From: Agromyces atrinae
Lineage (GTDB): Bacteria; Actinomycetota; Actinomycetes; Actinomycetales; Microbacteriaceae
Direction: 5' to 3'
Assembly: GCF_013407835.1 (NCBI RefSeq)
Contig: NZ_JACCBI010000001.1
Span: forward strand, 2,976,001-3,040,000
Length of the DNA: 64,000 nt
The notes beneath the pieces were generated by a model. The model was not told where the DNA came from and searched no databases. It saw only the letters and a list, made by a program, of their open reading frames with translations. The position numbers and the translations under genes are program-made. Below, piece by piece: positions 26,590 to 34,482 of this stretch. Each line of letters begins with the position of its first letter. Within the stretch, counting starts at the first letter, position 1.

Positions 26590-27437
26590 GCGAACACCTC
26601 GCCGTCGGTGGTCGGCTCGCTCGCGTCATCCGTCTTCACTCGCTTGATGACCGAGATGTCACCCGACACGGAGTTCGCGTTGAGTTCGAGCCAGTTGCCC
26701 TCGAGTACGCCGACGACGCGCTCGAAGCCCTTGCCGAGCGTGCCGGTGATCGACGTGTCGTCGAGGTAGACGGTTCCGCTCACGGTGTTGACGCGGTAGC
26801 GCTCGCCGGAGCCGCCGTCGATGCGCGCCGTGAGGTCGCCCGAGACGGTGTTCGTGTCGATCTTCGACGGCGTGCCGACGAGGTCGAGGATCATGTTGCC
26901 CGAGACGCTGTCGGACGAGAACGTCGACACCTCGCCGCTCACCGAGACGTCGCCCGAGATGGTGTGGGCGCGCACGCGGCCGTGGTGGTTCGCGATCGAG
27001 ATCTCGGCGTTGACGCCGTTCACGTCGATGTCGCCCGTGACGCTGTCGACGACGAGGTCGCCGTTGACGGTGTTGAGCTTCGCGTCGCTCGTGAAGCCGG
27101 CGACGAGGGTCTCGGCGCTCACGACTCCGAGCTTGAGCGACACGTCACGCGGAACGAGGATCGAGATGTCCGCCTTCGCGTTGCCGGTGAAGCCGCGGAA
27201 CACCTCGATGAAGTTGTCCCAGCGTAGCTGCGGGTGGTCGATCTCGAGGCGGTCTCCGTCGATCTCGACGCGGAGGTCCTTGCCGGTCACGCGCGAGATC
27301 TCGATGCGGGCACCGGGCTCGTCGTGGGCGATGACATTGACCTTGCCGCCGATGAGGCTGGCCTTGAGCGTGCGCACGAGCTCGAGGTCGATCGTGCGCG
27401 TCTGGCCGGGTTCGATGACCCACTTCTCGATTGCCAT
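26586..27437 (-). CDS. DUF4097-family beta-helix-like protein
   Basis: 283 residues with no signal peptide and no membrane span. It consists of short beta-strand repeats of the kind found in DUF4097 (putative adhesin/toastrack) proteins: NTVNGDLVVDSVTGDIDVNGV, HTISGDVSVSGEVSTFSSDSVSGNMIL, NTVSGTVYLDD and NANSVSGDISVIKRV. The start is ATG 27437 with AGGA 8 bp upstream; ATG 27455 is less likely. Bacterial DUF4097 proteins often pair with PadR or anti-sigma-like regulators and are thought to act in envelope stress or as scaffolds. The lack of an export signal here suggests a cytoplasmic role with PadR (inference). Confidence 0.88.
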   Translation of the reverse strand: MAIEKWVIEPGQTRTIDLELVRTLKASLIGGKVNVIAHDEPGARIEISRVTGKDLRVEIDGDRLEIDHPQLRWDNFIEVFRGFTGNAKADISILVPRDVSLKLGVVSAETLVAGFTSDAKLNTVNGDLVVDSVTGDIDVNGVNAEISIANHHGRVRAHTISGDVSVSGEVSTFSSDSVSGNMILDLVGTPSKIDTNTVSGDLTARIDGGSGERYRVNTVSGTVYLDDTSITGTLGKGFERVVGVLEGNWLELNANSVSGDISVIKRVKTDDASEPTTDGEVFA

Positions 27438-27481
27438 GGACGTTCTTCCTGTCATCCGCCGGATGCCGCCGACGGTGCGGT

Positions 27482-27520
27482 CGCGATATATCGCGTGTTG
27501 ATGAAAGTCACGATATATCG
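27482..27520 (-). promoter_or_regulatory. paired CGATATATCG palindromes, putative PadR operator
   Basis: A perfect 14-bp palindrome CGCGATATATCGCG (27482-27495) and a second CGATATATCG (27511-27520) are spaced 27 bp between cores, 45-83 bp upstream of the DUF4097 start. Two dyads about 2.5 helical turns apart suit cooperative dimer binding. Confidence 0.65.
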
Positions 27521-27569
27521 CGTCTCCCCCGCGCGCAACCCGCCCCGAGCAATCTCCCAGCCTCACCCC

Positions 27570-27632
27570 CGTCTCGGCGTCACGAATGTGCTGTTCGAGG
27601 CGCGCGAACAGCACATTCGTGACGCCGAGACG
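27570..27632. repeat. GTCTCGGCGTCACG-family hairpin, copy A
   Basis: Arms 27570-27597 and 27605-27632 are exact reverse complements over 28 bp, with a 7-nt loop. The outer stem is CGTCTCGGCGTCACG and the inner stem AATGTGCTGTTCG. It lies between the PadR-type promoter and the MerR promoter, that is, between two divergent promoters rather than after a gene. Confidence 0.92.
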
Positions 27633-27647
27633 GAAAAGGAACGGGGC

Positions 27648-27678
27648 TTGACGTTGACGCGGCGTCAAGTTTTAGAGT
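27648..27678 (+). promoter_or_regulatory. MerR-type promoter with 19-bp spacer and palindromic operator
   Basis: The -35 TTGACG (27648-27653) and -10 TAGAGT (27673-27678) are separated by 19 bp, the overlong spacing used by MerR activators. The spacer starts with a perfect 15-bp palindrome, TTGACGCGGCGTCAA (27654-27668). The -10 is 6 nt from ATG 27685, so the mRNA is leaderless. Autoregulation by the downstream gene is very likely. Confidence 0.85.
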
Positions 27679-27684
27679 CGGAGC

Positions 27685-28452
27685 ATGACGCAGACGGACT
27701 GGTCGATCCAGGAGATCGCGCGGCTCACGGGAACCACGAGCCGCACGCTCCGGCACTACGACGACATCGGGCTGCTGCCTCCGAGCCGCATCGCCGCCAA
27801 CGGCTACCGCCACTACGACGACGGTGCGCTCGTGCGGCTGCAGCGCATCCTGCTGCTGCGCGACCTCGGCCTCGGACTGCCCGCCATCGGCGAGGTGCTC
27901 GAGAACGAGACGGATGCCGCGGGCGCACTCACCTCGCACCTCGAGTGGTTGCGGCAGGAGAGAGAACGACTGGCACGACAGATCGTGTCGGTCGAGACGA
28001 CGATCGAAACGATGAAGGGAGGTGGCGAGCTGATGGCAGAGAACATGTTCGACGGCTTCGACCACACGCAGTACAAGGACGAGGTCGAGAAGCGCTGGGG
28101 CGCCGACACGTATGCCTCGAGCGACGCGTGGTGGCGTGGCATGAGCGACACCGAGCGCGCGGAGTGGAAGGCGACGACCGCCGGCCTCGCCCGCGACTGG
28201 AGCACAGCGGCCGCCGCGGGCGTCGCGCCCGACAGTGCCGAGGCCCAGGAGCTCGCGGCGCGACACGTCGCGTGGCTCACGGGCGTGCCGGGCACACCGA
28301 CATCGGTTCCCGGAGGGGATGTCGGTGCCTACGTGCTCGGCCTCGGCGAGATGTACGTCGCCGACGAGCGCTTCGCCGCGAACTACGGCGGCGAGGCCGG
28401 TGCGACGTTCGTGCGCGACGCGCTGCGCGTCTACGTCGAGCAATCCCTCTGA
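27685..28452 (+). CDS. MerR-family regulator with TipAS drug-binding domain
   Basis: 255 residues. The N-terminal MerR winged helix (about 7-75) has WSIQEIARLTGTTSRTLRHYDDIGLLPPSR and GYRHYDDGALVRLQRI, followed by a coiled dimer helix (ETDAAGALTSHLEWLRQERERLARQI). The C-terminal domain (about 120-252; DHTQYKDEVEKRWG, YVADERFAANYGGEAGATFVRDAL) is the TipAS fold that covalently binds thiopeptide antibiotics in Streptomyces TipA. An internal Met at 28033 (MAENMFDGFD) could give a TipAS-only product as in TipA; a GGAGGTGG just before it (28018-28025) supports this. It probably activates its own 19-bp-spacer promoter. Confidence 0.93.
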   Translation: MTQTDWSIQEIARLTGTTSRTLRHYDDIGLLPPSRIAANGYRHYDDGALVRLQRILLLRDLGLGLPAIGEVLENETDAAGALTSHLEWLRQERERLARQIVSVETTIETMKGGGELMAENMFDGFDHTQYKDEVEKRWGADTYASSDAWWRGMSDTERAEWKATTAGLARDWSTAAAAGVAPDSAEAQELAARHVAWLTGVPGTPTSVPGGDVGAYVLGLGEMYVADERFAANYGGEAGATFVRDALRVYVEQSL

Positions 28453-28453
28453 G

Positions 28454-28548
28454 CCCTGTTCGCAATTCAGGTGTGCGCACGGCGTGTCGTGCCGGGCACT
28501 GGCCACGGCGCGGCGCGACACGACCGTGCGCCTGAATTGCGAACAGGG
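28454..28548. repeat. intergenic inverted repeat, CAATTCAGG family, copy 3
   Basis: CCCTGTTCGCAATTCAGG (28454-28471) and CCTGAATTGCGAACAGGG (28531-28548) form a perfect 18-bp outer stem, continued by CGTGTCG/CGACACG. It begins 2 nt after the TipA-like stop and ends 12 nt before the response-regulator stop, so it lies exactly between convergent genes. Confidence 0.9.
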
Positions 28549-28559
28549 TCGGAGCGGAT

Positions 28560-29255
28560 TCAGCGCGGACGGTAGAGCACCTCGGGGCGGCCGGGCGTGC
28601 CGTAGCGCGAGGCGCGCGCGGCGACGCCCGAGTCGGCGAGGTGCTCGAGGTAGCGGCGCGCGGTGACGCGTGACACGGCCGCGATCGTCGCGACCTCGCC
28701 CGCCGAGAGACCCTCGGCCGGGGCCGCCCGCAGGGCCGCACGCACCCGGTCGAGCGTGTCGGCGCTCAGAGACTTCGGCAGATCGGCCGCGGTCGACGTG
28801 CGGAGGGCGGCGAACGAGGCATCCACCTCGTGCTGGTCGGTCACGACGGCCGAGCCCACGCGCGCGTGGAAGTCGCGGTACGCCCCGAGCTTCTCGGCGA
28901 ACGCCGCGAAGCCGAACGGCTTGATGAGGTACTGCACGATGCCGAGCGACACGGCCGATCGCACGACGGCCGCATCGCGCACGGCCGTCACGGCGATGAC
29001 GTCGATCTCGAGGCCCGCCGTGCGGAGGTTGCGGCACAGGTCGATGCCGTTCGTGTCGGGCAGGTTCATGTCGAGCAGGACGAGATCGATTGCGGCATCG
29101 GCGCGCAGCGCACGGATCGCCTCGGAACCCGAGTGGGCGACCGCCGCGACCGCGAAACCGTCGACGCGCTCGACGTACGCGGCGTGCGCTTCGGCGGTGA
29201 GCACCTCGTCGTCGACGACGAGCACGCGGATGTCGGTCGACGTGTCATCCGTCAT
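28560..29255 (-). CDS. CitB/DcuR-type response regulator
   Basis: 231 residues: an N-terminal receiver with acidic pair VDDE (14-17), phospho-acceptor Asp62 in LVLLDMNLPDTNG and Lys in LIKPFGF, then a C-terminal DNA-binding domain with GLSAGEVATIAAVSRVTARRYLEHLADSG. This is the layout of CitB, DctR and DcuR regulators of di- and tricarboxylate uptake. The ATG at 29255 overlaps the kinase stop (ATGA). The likely target is the divergent dctA-citE-like operon starting 174 bp from the kinase start. Confidence 0.93.
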   Translation of the reverse strand: MTDDTSTDIRVLVVDDEVLTAEAHAAYVERVDGFAVAAVAHSGSEAIRALRADAAIDLVLLDMNLPDTNGIDLCRNLRTAGLEIDVIAVTAVRDAAVVRSAVSLGIVQYLIKPFGFAAFAEKLGAYRDFHARVGSAVVTDQHEVDASFAALRTSTAADLPKSLSADTLDRVRAALRAAPAEGLSAGEVATIAAVSRVTARRYLEHLADSGVAARASRYGTPGRPEVLYRPR

Positions 29256-30856
29256 CCGTCGGCCTCCGGTGCCGAGGCGACGAGCGCCGGCAGGGGCAGC
29301 ACGACCTCGAATAGCGAGCCGCGCACGTCGACCGTGCCGCCGAGGCGCGCGACGGACTGGCGCACGAGGGCGAGCCCGATGCCGTGGCCGGCGTCGCTCT
29401 TCGACGTCGTGCCGAACGCGAAGATCACGGTCGGGTCGGCGGGCCCGGCGCCCGAATCCGACACGGCGATCGTGAGTGCCGCGCCGTCGACGTCGACCGC
29501 GACCGCGACGCGCGGTTCGGGGGTCGCGGCGGCCGCGTCGAGGGCGTTGTCGATGAGGTTGCCGACGATCGTGATGAGGTCGCGCGGGGGGATCTCGGTC
29601 GCCGGTAGCCAGTCGGGCAGCTCGACGTCGAGTTCGATGCCGCGCTCGCTCGCCTGAGCTGACTTGCCGAGCAGGAGCGCGAGCAGCACGGGTTCCTCGA
29701 CGGCCGAGAGCAGGCGGTCGGCGAGCCGCTGGCTCAGCTCGAGTTCGGAGCTCGCGAGGCGCGCGGCCTCGTCGGGGCGGCCGAGCTCGATGAGGGCGAC
29801 GATCGTGTGCAGGCGGTTCGCGAACTCGTGGGTCTGCGACCGCAGGGCGTCGGAGAGGGTCGTCATCGTCTGCAGCTCGCCCGTGACGGCGAGGAGCTCG
29901 GTGTGGTCGCGGAGCGTCGTGACCGTGCCGACCCGGCTGCGCTTCTGGGCGCGGTCACGTGTCACCACGACATCGCGATCGACGACGAGCACGTGCGTCT
30001 CGGTGATGACGATCTCTTCGACGACGGACTCGTGGCGCGCGAGCACCGGTCGCATCGCCTCGGGCACGACGAGCGTCGCGAGGGGCGACGGGTCGGGTTC
30101 GCGGCGCTTCGGCAGCCCGAGCAGTTCGGCGGCGCGGTCGTTGTAGAGCACGACGTCGTTCGCGGGGTTCTGGAGCACGATGCCCTCGCCGATCGAGTGC
30201 AGCACGCCCTCGTAGTAGGCGAACATGCGGCTCATCTCGTCGGCCCCGCGGCCCCACGTCACGCGGCGCAGGTACCGGCTGAGCAGCCATGCCGCGAGGG
30301 CGCCGACGCCGACCATCGCGAGCGCTGCGATCACGACCGTCGCGATGCGCGCGCCGAGGGCGACCTCGGTGTTCGACACCGTGACGCCCGCCGAGACGAG
30401 AGCGACGACCTCGCCGTCATCCTCGACCGGCACGACCGCGCGCACCGACGGCCCGAGCGTTCCGGTGTACGTCTCGGTGAACGACTCGCCCGCGAGCGCC
30501 CGGTCGATCGTGCCGAGGAACTTCTTGCCGATCTCGTCGGGGTCGCGGTGCGTGAGGCGCGTGCGATCGGGAGTCATGATCGTGATGAAGTCGATGCCCG
30601 TGTCATCCATCACGGCGACCGCATACGGCTGCAGGAGCGCCGTCGGGTCGCTCTCGCCGACGGCGTCGACGACGAACGGGTCGAGGGCGATCGTCTGTGC
30701 GACCGCGAGGGATCGGGCCGCGGCATTCCTCTCGACGTCGGCCCGCGCGTCGGTCCAGATCGCGACCACGGCGACCGTCGCGAGGCCGACGATGACGATG
30801 AGCTGCAGGGCGAAGAGCTTCGCCGCAATGCTCCAGCCTCGAATCATCCGCACCAT
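29252..30856 (-). CDS. CitA/DcuS-type sensor histidine kinase
   Basis: 534 residues from ATG 30856 (GAGG 7 bp upstream; ATG at 30874 is less well placed). Transmembrane helix about 12-34, extracellular sensor about 35-168 of the Cache/PAS type seen in CitA and DcuS (DGIDF-like segment DDTGIDFITIM, LTHRDPDEIGKKF), helix 2 about 170-193, and a cytoplasmic PAS domain about 212-320. The transmitter has His343 in RSQTHEFANRLHTI, and ATPase boxes NLIDNALDAA, DSGAGP and GHGIGLALVRQSV. It should sense an extracellular carboxylate and phosphorylate the co-transcribed regulator. Confidence 0.93.
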   Translation of the reverse strand: MVRMIRGWSIAAKLFALQLIVIVGLATVAVVAIWTDARADVERNAAARSLAVAQTIALDPFVVDAVGESDPTALLQPYAVAVMDDTGIDFITIMTPDRTRLTHRDPDEIGKKFLGTIDRALAGESFTETYTGTLGPSVRAVVPVEDDGEVVALVSAGVTVSNTEVALGARIATVVIAALAMVGVGALAAWLLSRYLRRVTWGRGADEMSRMFAYYEGVLHSIGEGIVLQNPANDVVLYNDRAAELLGLPKRREPDPSPLATLVVPEAMRPVLARHESVVEEIVITETHVLVVDRDVVVTRDRAQKRSRVGTVTTLRDHTELLAVTGELQTMTTLSDALRSQTHEFANRLHTIVALIELGRPDEAARLASSELELSQRLADRLLSAVEEPVLLALLLGKSAQASERGIELDVELPDWLPATEIPPRDLITIVGNLIDNALDAAAATPEPRVAVAVDVDGAALTIAVSDSGAGPADPTVIFAFGTTSKSDAGHGIGLALVRQSVARLGGTVDVRGSLFEVVLPLPALVASAPEADG

Positions 30857-31029
30857 CGGTTCACCTCGCTGCACTCACTCTAGGCACGCTCGGCCGGGGC
30901 CGATACGCCGTGCCCGCGAACACTATGAACACAACGCGACGGCGGACGACACGGGAGCGCATTCTTGCTCGATCACCCAGCTCGGCGTCGAGAAGCGGCG
31001 CCGCCCCCGAACAAGGAAGAGGGAAGGCA

Positions 31030-32472
31030 ATGGCGCTCCACTCTCACGGCGACAGCTCTCGAACCGGCGGCGCGAAGCCCCGTCGACGTATCGACCCGTC
31101 TCACTACCTCTACATCGCGGTCATCGTCGCGGTGGCGGCCGGTATCACCGTCGGCCTCACGGCCCCCGAGTTCGCGCAGGGCCTCAAGCCCATCGGCGAA
31201 GCGTTCGTCGCCCTCATCAAGATGATGATCGCGCCGATCATCTTCTGCACGATCGTGCTCGGCGTCGGATCGATCGCGAAGGCCGCGACCGTCGGCAAGG
31301 TCGGCGGCCTCGCCCTCGGCTACTTCATGATCATGTCGACGTTCGCCCTCGGAATCGGCGTCGTCGTCGGCAACCTCATCCACCCCGGCGAGGGCCTGAA
31401 CATCGCGGGCGCCGAGTACGACGCCGGCAACGTCGAGGCGAAGACGACGACCGAGTTCCTGCTCGGCATCATCCCGACATCCCTCCTCTCGTCGCTCACG
31501 GCGGGCAACATCCTGCAGGTGCTGTTCGTCGCCCTGCTCGTCGGCTTCGCGCTGCAGAAGATGGGGGCGAAGGGCGCGCCGATCCTCGGTGCGATCCGTC
31601 AGATCCAGGCGCTCGTCTTCCGCATCCTCGCGATGATCATGTGGGTCGCCCCGATCGGCGCGTTCGGTGCCATCGCCGCCGTCGTCGGCAGCACGGGCGT
31701 CGCCGCGATCATCGGCCTCGGAACCCTCATGATCGCGTTCTACATCACGTGCGCGCTGTTCATCGTCGTCGTGCTCGGCTCGCTGCTCTGGATGGTCACG
31801 CGCGTCAATATCTTCCGCATGATGAAGTACCTCGGCCGCGAGTACCTGCTCATCGTCTCGACGTCGTCGAGCGAGGTCGTGCTGCCCCGCCTCATCGCCA
31901 AGATGGAGCACGCGGGCGTCTCGAAGCCGGTCGCCGGCATCACGATCCCGACGGGGTACTCCTTCAACCTCGACGGCACGGCGATCTACCTCACGATGGC
32001 GTCGCTCTTCATCGCGAGCGCGATGGGAACGCCGCTCTCGATCCCCGAGCAGATCTCGCTGCTCATCTTCATGATGGTCGCCTCCAAGGGTGCGGCCGGA
32101 GTCACGGGTGCGGGTCTCGCGACCCTCGCCGGCGGGCTGCAGGCCCACCGCCCCGACCTCGTCGACGGCGTCGGCGTGATCGTCGGCATCGACCGCTTCA
32201 TGTCGGAGGCCCGCGCGCTCACGAACTTCACGGGCAACGCCGTCGCGACCCTGCTCGTCGGCACCTGGACGAAGGAGCTCGACCGCGAACAACTCGGCGC
32301 CGTGCTCTCGGGCGAACGCCCCTTCGACGAGTCGACGATGAGCGTCGACGACCACCTCTCGAGCGACGAGAAGGCCGAAGTGGCCCTCGAGGAACGCCCG
32401 TCGACGGCATCCATCGCCGCGATCGTCGGCGAGCTCGAGAGCGAGAAGGCCGGAGCGGGTCGTGGCCGCTGA
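31030..32472 (+). CDS. dctA: C4-dicarboxylate/cation symporter
   Basis: 480 residues of the dicarboxylate/amino-acid:cation symporter (DAACS) family. It has IKMMIAPIIFCTIVLGVGSI, STSSSEVVLPRLIAKME (the serine-rich hairpin), the cation/substrate motif TGYSFNLDGTAIYLT and GVGVIVGIDRFMSEARALTNFTGN (conserved Asp/Arg/Asn). The start is ATG 31030 after GAGGGAAGG. The C-terminus has an acidic tail overlapping the next gene by 11 bp. Divergent from the CitA/B-type system, which presumably induces it in response to succinate, malate, fumarate or a related acid. Confidence 0.94.
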   Translation: MALHSHGDSSRTGGAKPRRRIDPSHYLYIAVIVAVAAGITVGLTAPEFAQGLKPIGEAFVALIKMMIAPIIFCTIVLGVGSIAKAATVGKVGGLALGYFMIMSTFALGIGVVVGNLIHPGEGLNIAGAEYDAGNVEAKTTTEFLLGIIPTSLLSSLTAGNILQVLFVALLVGFALQKMGAKGAPILGAIRQIQALVFRILAMIMWVAPIGAFGAIAAVVGSTGVAAIIGLGTLMIAFYITCALFIVVVLGSLLWMVTRVNIFRMMKYLGREYLLIVSTSSSEVVLPRLIAKMEHAGVSKPVAGITIPTGYSFNLDGTAIYLTMASLFIASAMGTPLSIPEQISLLIFMMVASKGAAGVTGAGLATLAGGLQAHRPDLVDGVGVIVGIDRFMSEARALTNFTGNAVATLLVGTWTKELDREQLGAVLSGERPFDESTMSVDDHLSSDEKAEVALEERPSTASIAAIVGELESEKAGAGRGR

Positions 32473-33343
32473 GCTCCGCGGTGCGGGTGCCGTGATCGGC
32501 GCCCGCACCGTGCCCCCGGGCATTGCGCGCACGTGGCTGCTCGTGCCGGGATCGGCCGCCGCACTCGAGACACGCATCGCCGCATCGCAGGCCGACGTCG
32601 TGGTCGTCGACCTCGAAGACGGGGTGGCCGCGGCGGATCGGCCAGCAGCACGCGACGCGCTCGCGGGGCTCGCCGATCGAACGGTGCGCCCCTGGGCCCG
32701 CATCAGCGATGCGACGACGACCGATTGGGCGGCGGATGTCGCACTCGCACGCACCGGAGTGATCGCCGGTCTCGTGCTCGCGAAGGTCGAGTCGGCCGAG
32801 CACGTGCGGGCGACGGTCGATGCCGTGGGCGGAGCCGTTCCCGTCGTCGCCCTGGTCGAGAGTGCGCGTGGCATCGAGGCGGCGCTCGAGATCGCCGAGG
32901 CCGCCGGAACCGTGCGTCTCGCGTTCGGCTCGGGCGACTTCCGCCGCGATACGGGCGCCGCCGACGACCCGATGGCTCTGCTCTACGCCCGGTCGCGACT
33001 CGTCAGCACGAGCCGCGCGGCCGGGCTGCCCGGCCCGATCGACGGACCGACCGTCGGGCACGAGGCGTCTGTCCTGGTCGATGCGTCGCGTCACGCCGCG
33101 AGCCTCGGCATGACGGGTCGGCTGTGCCTCCGCGAAGAACAGGTCGCCGCGGTCGCCGAAGCGCTCAGCCCCTCGCCGACCGAGATCGCCTGGGCGCTCG
33201 ACGTGCTCGAGACGACGGCGCGCTTCGGAATCCGCGACGGCAGCGACCTGCCCCGGTTGGCACGGGCGCGCGCGATCCGCTCGGCCGCGGCATCCTTCGG
33301 CCTCGAGGCGGGCGACGCCCCCGACTCCGCCTACGCGAGCTGA
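32462..33343 (+). CDS. CitE-like CoA-ester lyase (HpcH/HpaI aldolase family)
   Basis: 293 residues from GTG 32462, overlapping dctA by 11 bp, so the two are coupled. Motifs: TWLLVPGSAA, VVDLEDGVA, ALVESARGIEAALEIA (metal/CoA region Glu) and LAFGSGDFRRDTGA (the family's Asp ligand). Stand-alone CitE-like proteins cleave or form malyl-, citramalyl- or similar CoA esters. The citrate lyase alpha and gamma subunits are absent, so this is not citrate lyase itself. Coupling to a dicarboxylate importer suggests the imported acid, or its CoA ester, is split here (inference). Confidence 0.88.
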   Translation: MAAELRGAGAVIGARTVPPGIARTWLLVPGSAAALETRIAASQADVVVVDLEDGVAAADRPAARDALAGLADRTVRPWARISDATTTDWAADVALARTGVIAGLVLAKVESAEHVRATVDAVGGAVPVVALVESARGIEAALEIAEAAGTVRLAFGSGDFRRDTGAADDPMALLYARSRLVSTSRAAGLPGPIDGPTVGHEASVLVDASRHAASLGMTGRLCLREEQVAAVAEALSPSPTEIAWALDVLETTARFGIRDGSDLPRLARARAIRSAAASFGLEAGDAPDSAYAS

Positions 33344-33373
33344 CCCCCGCCCGCCCCCTTCCCCCGCCCGTCG

Positions 33374-33446
33374 CCCCCGTCTCGGCGTCACGACACGCTG
33401 GCTCAACCTGTTTTAGCCAGCGTGTCGTGACGCCGAGACTCGGGGG
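33374..33446. repeat. GTCTCGGCGTCACG-family hairpin, copy B
   Basis: Arms 33379-33403 and 33415-33439 pair perfectly over 25 bp, with outer flanks CCCCC/GGGGG and an 11-nt loop rich in T. The inner stem ACACGCTGGCT differs wholly from copies A, C and D, while the outer 14 bp are the same. It lies 30 nt after the CitE-like stop. Confidence 0.92.
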
Positions 33447-33484
33447 TCGAGACATTGGGGTGCGGCGGCAGCGGGACGCGCGCG

Positions 33485-33589
33485 TCAGCGGGTGGGGGTG
33501 CGGCGGTAGCCGTCGCGCGCGACGGCGCGGATGGTCGCGACGACGCCGACGAGGGCGAGAAGACCGAGGATTCCGAGCAGCACGAACAT
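33485..33589 (-). CDS. 34-residue single-helix membrane protein
   Basis: ATG 33589 to TGA 33485, preceded by AAGGGAG with 6-bp spacing. Its product begins MFVLLGILGLLALVGVVAT: one hydrophobic helix (about 2-20), then the basic tail RAVARDGYRRTPTR. The good Shine-Dalgarno, the position between two hairpin repeats and the protein-like helix-plus-DGYRR tail support a real gene. I recall similar tiny proteins ending DGYRR.PTR in related actinobacteria but know no function. Confidence 0.65.
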   Translation of the reverse strand: MFVLLGILGLLALVGVVATIRAVARDGYRRTPTR

Positions 33590-33621
33590 GGGCGCTCCCT
33601 TCAGAGAGTGTGTTCCACCCC

Positions 33622-33684
33622 CGTCTCGGCGTCACGTTTGTGCTGTTCACGGGTCGCGAAGAGCACAAACGCGCCGCCGAGACG
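33622..33684. repeat. GTCTCGGCGTCACG-family hairpin, copy C (degenerate)
   Basis: The left arm CGTCTCGGCGTCACGTTTG... (33622-33648) pairs with the right arm (33658-33684) except at three positions (CACG faces CGCC/GCG; one mismatch in CTGTTC/GAAGAG). The inner stem TTTGTGCTSTTC matches copy D. It lies upstream of the 34-residue gene and downstream of the YczE-like gene. Confidence 0.85.
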
Positions 33685-33725
33685 TCGAAGAAGGCGGGGT
33701 GTGTGGGGAGGGGGAGGGGGACGGG

Positions 33726-34421
33726 TCAGTTGGCGGGGGAGTCGCCGGCGACGGATGACGGGGCGACGGTTCCTTCGAGATCGGCCTCGATGCGGGCGAT
33801 GGCCGGCTCCGCGACATCCTTCGGCGGAATCTTCACCGCGAAGATCGGGATCATGAAGCCGCACAGCGGGCCGATGAGCACCGCGAAGGCGACCGTGCCG
33901 ATGCCGACGTTGCCGCCGAGCAGCCAGCCGATGACGAGCACCGTGAGCTCGATGCCCGTGCGACCGACCCAGATCGGCCACCCCGAGACGCGATGGATGC
34001 CGGTCATGAGCCCATCGCGCGGGCCGGGACCGAAGTGGGCGCCGATGTAGAGGCCGGTCGCGGCGGCGAGCACGAGAATGCCGCTCGCGAGGAACACGAT
34101 GCGGAGCCACAGGTCCTGATCGGCGGGGATGAGCCAGAGGCCGACGTCGGCGGCGGGCCCGACGAGCAGGGCGTTCGCGATCGTTCCGACGCCCGGCTTC
34201 TGGCGGAGCGGAATCCAGAACAGCAGCACGACACCGCTCGTGAGGATCGTGATGAGGCCGAAGTTCAGGCCCGTGAGCTTCACGAGGCCCTGGGTGAGCA
34301 CGTCCCACGGGGCGACGCCGAGCTCCCCGCGCACGATGAGCGCGATGCCGATTCCGTAGAAGAACAGTCCGACGAGGAGCTGTACGGAGCGGCGGGGGAG
34401 GGCGGGGACGCGGGAGAGCAT
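33726..34421 (-). CDS. YczE-like membrane protein
   Basis: 231 residues, about six hydrophobic spans and the YczE-family features LFFYGIGIALIVRGELGVAPWDVLTQGL, GPGPRDGLMTGI and LGGNVGIGTVAFAVLIGPL. The start is ATG 34421 (MLSRVPALP); a TTG at 34433 lies inside the probable operator. It is divergent from a MocR regulator, and YczE/MocR pairs recur in many bacteria. The transported or sensed molecule is unknown; pyridoxal-related compounds are suggested for MocR partners in general. Confidence 0.85.
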   Translation of the reverse strand: MLSRVPALPRRSVQLLVGLFFYGIGIALIVRGELGVAPWDVLTQGLVKLTGLNFGLITILTSGVVLLFWIPLRQKPGVGTIANALLVGPAADVGLWLIPADQDLWLRIVFLASGILVLAAATGLYIGAHFGPGPRDGLMTGIHRVSGWPIWVGRTGIELTVLVIGWLLGGNVGIGTVAFAVLIGPLCGFMIPIFAVKIPPKDVAEPAIARIEADLEGTVAPSSVAGDSPAN

Positions 34422-34429
34422 GACGTAAT

Positions 34430-34465
34430 CCAATTACGAGATTGGCCTTTCATCAAGTAGCCAAT
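34430..34465. promoter_or_regulatory. putative MocR operator (CCAAT/ATTGG half-sites)
   Basis: CCAAT-N6-ATTGG (34430-34445) plus a third CCAAT half-site (34461-34465) lie between the divergent yczE-like and mocR starts. MocR proteins typically bind direct or inverted short repeats in exactly such spacers. TAAAGT (34471-34476) is the likely -10 for a leaderless mocR transcript. Confidence 0.6.
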
Positions 34466-34482
34466 CTGCCTAAAGTGGCTTT

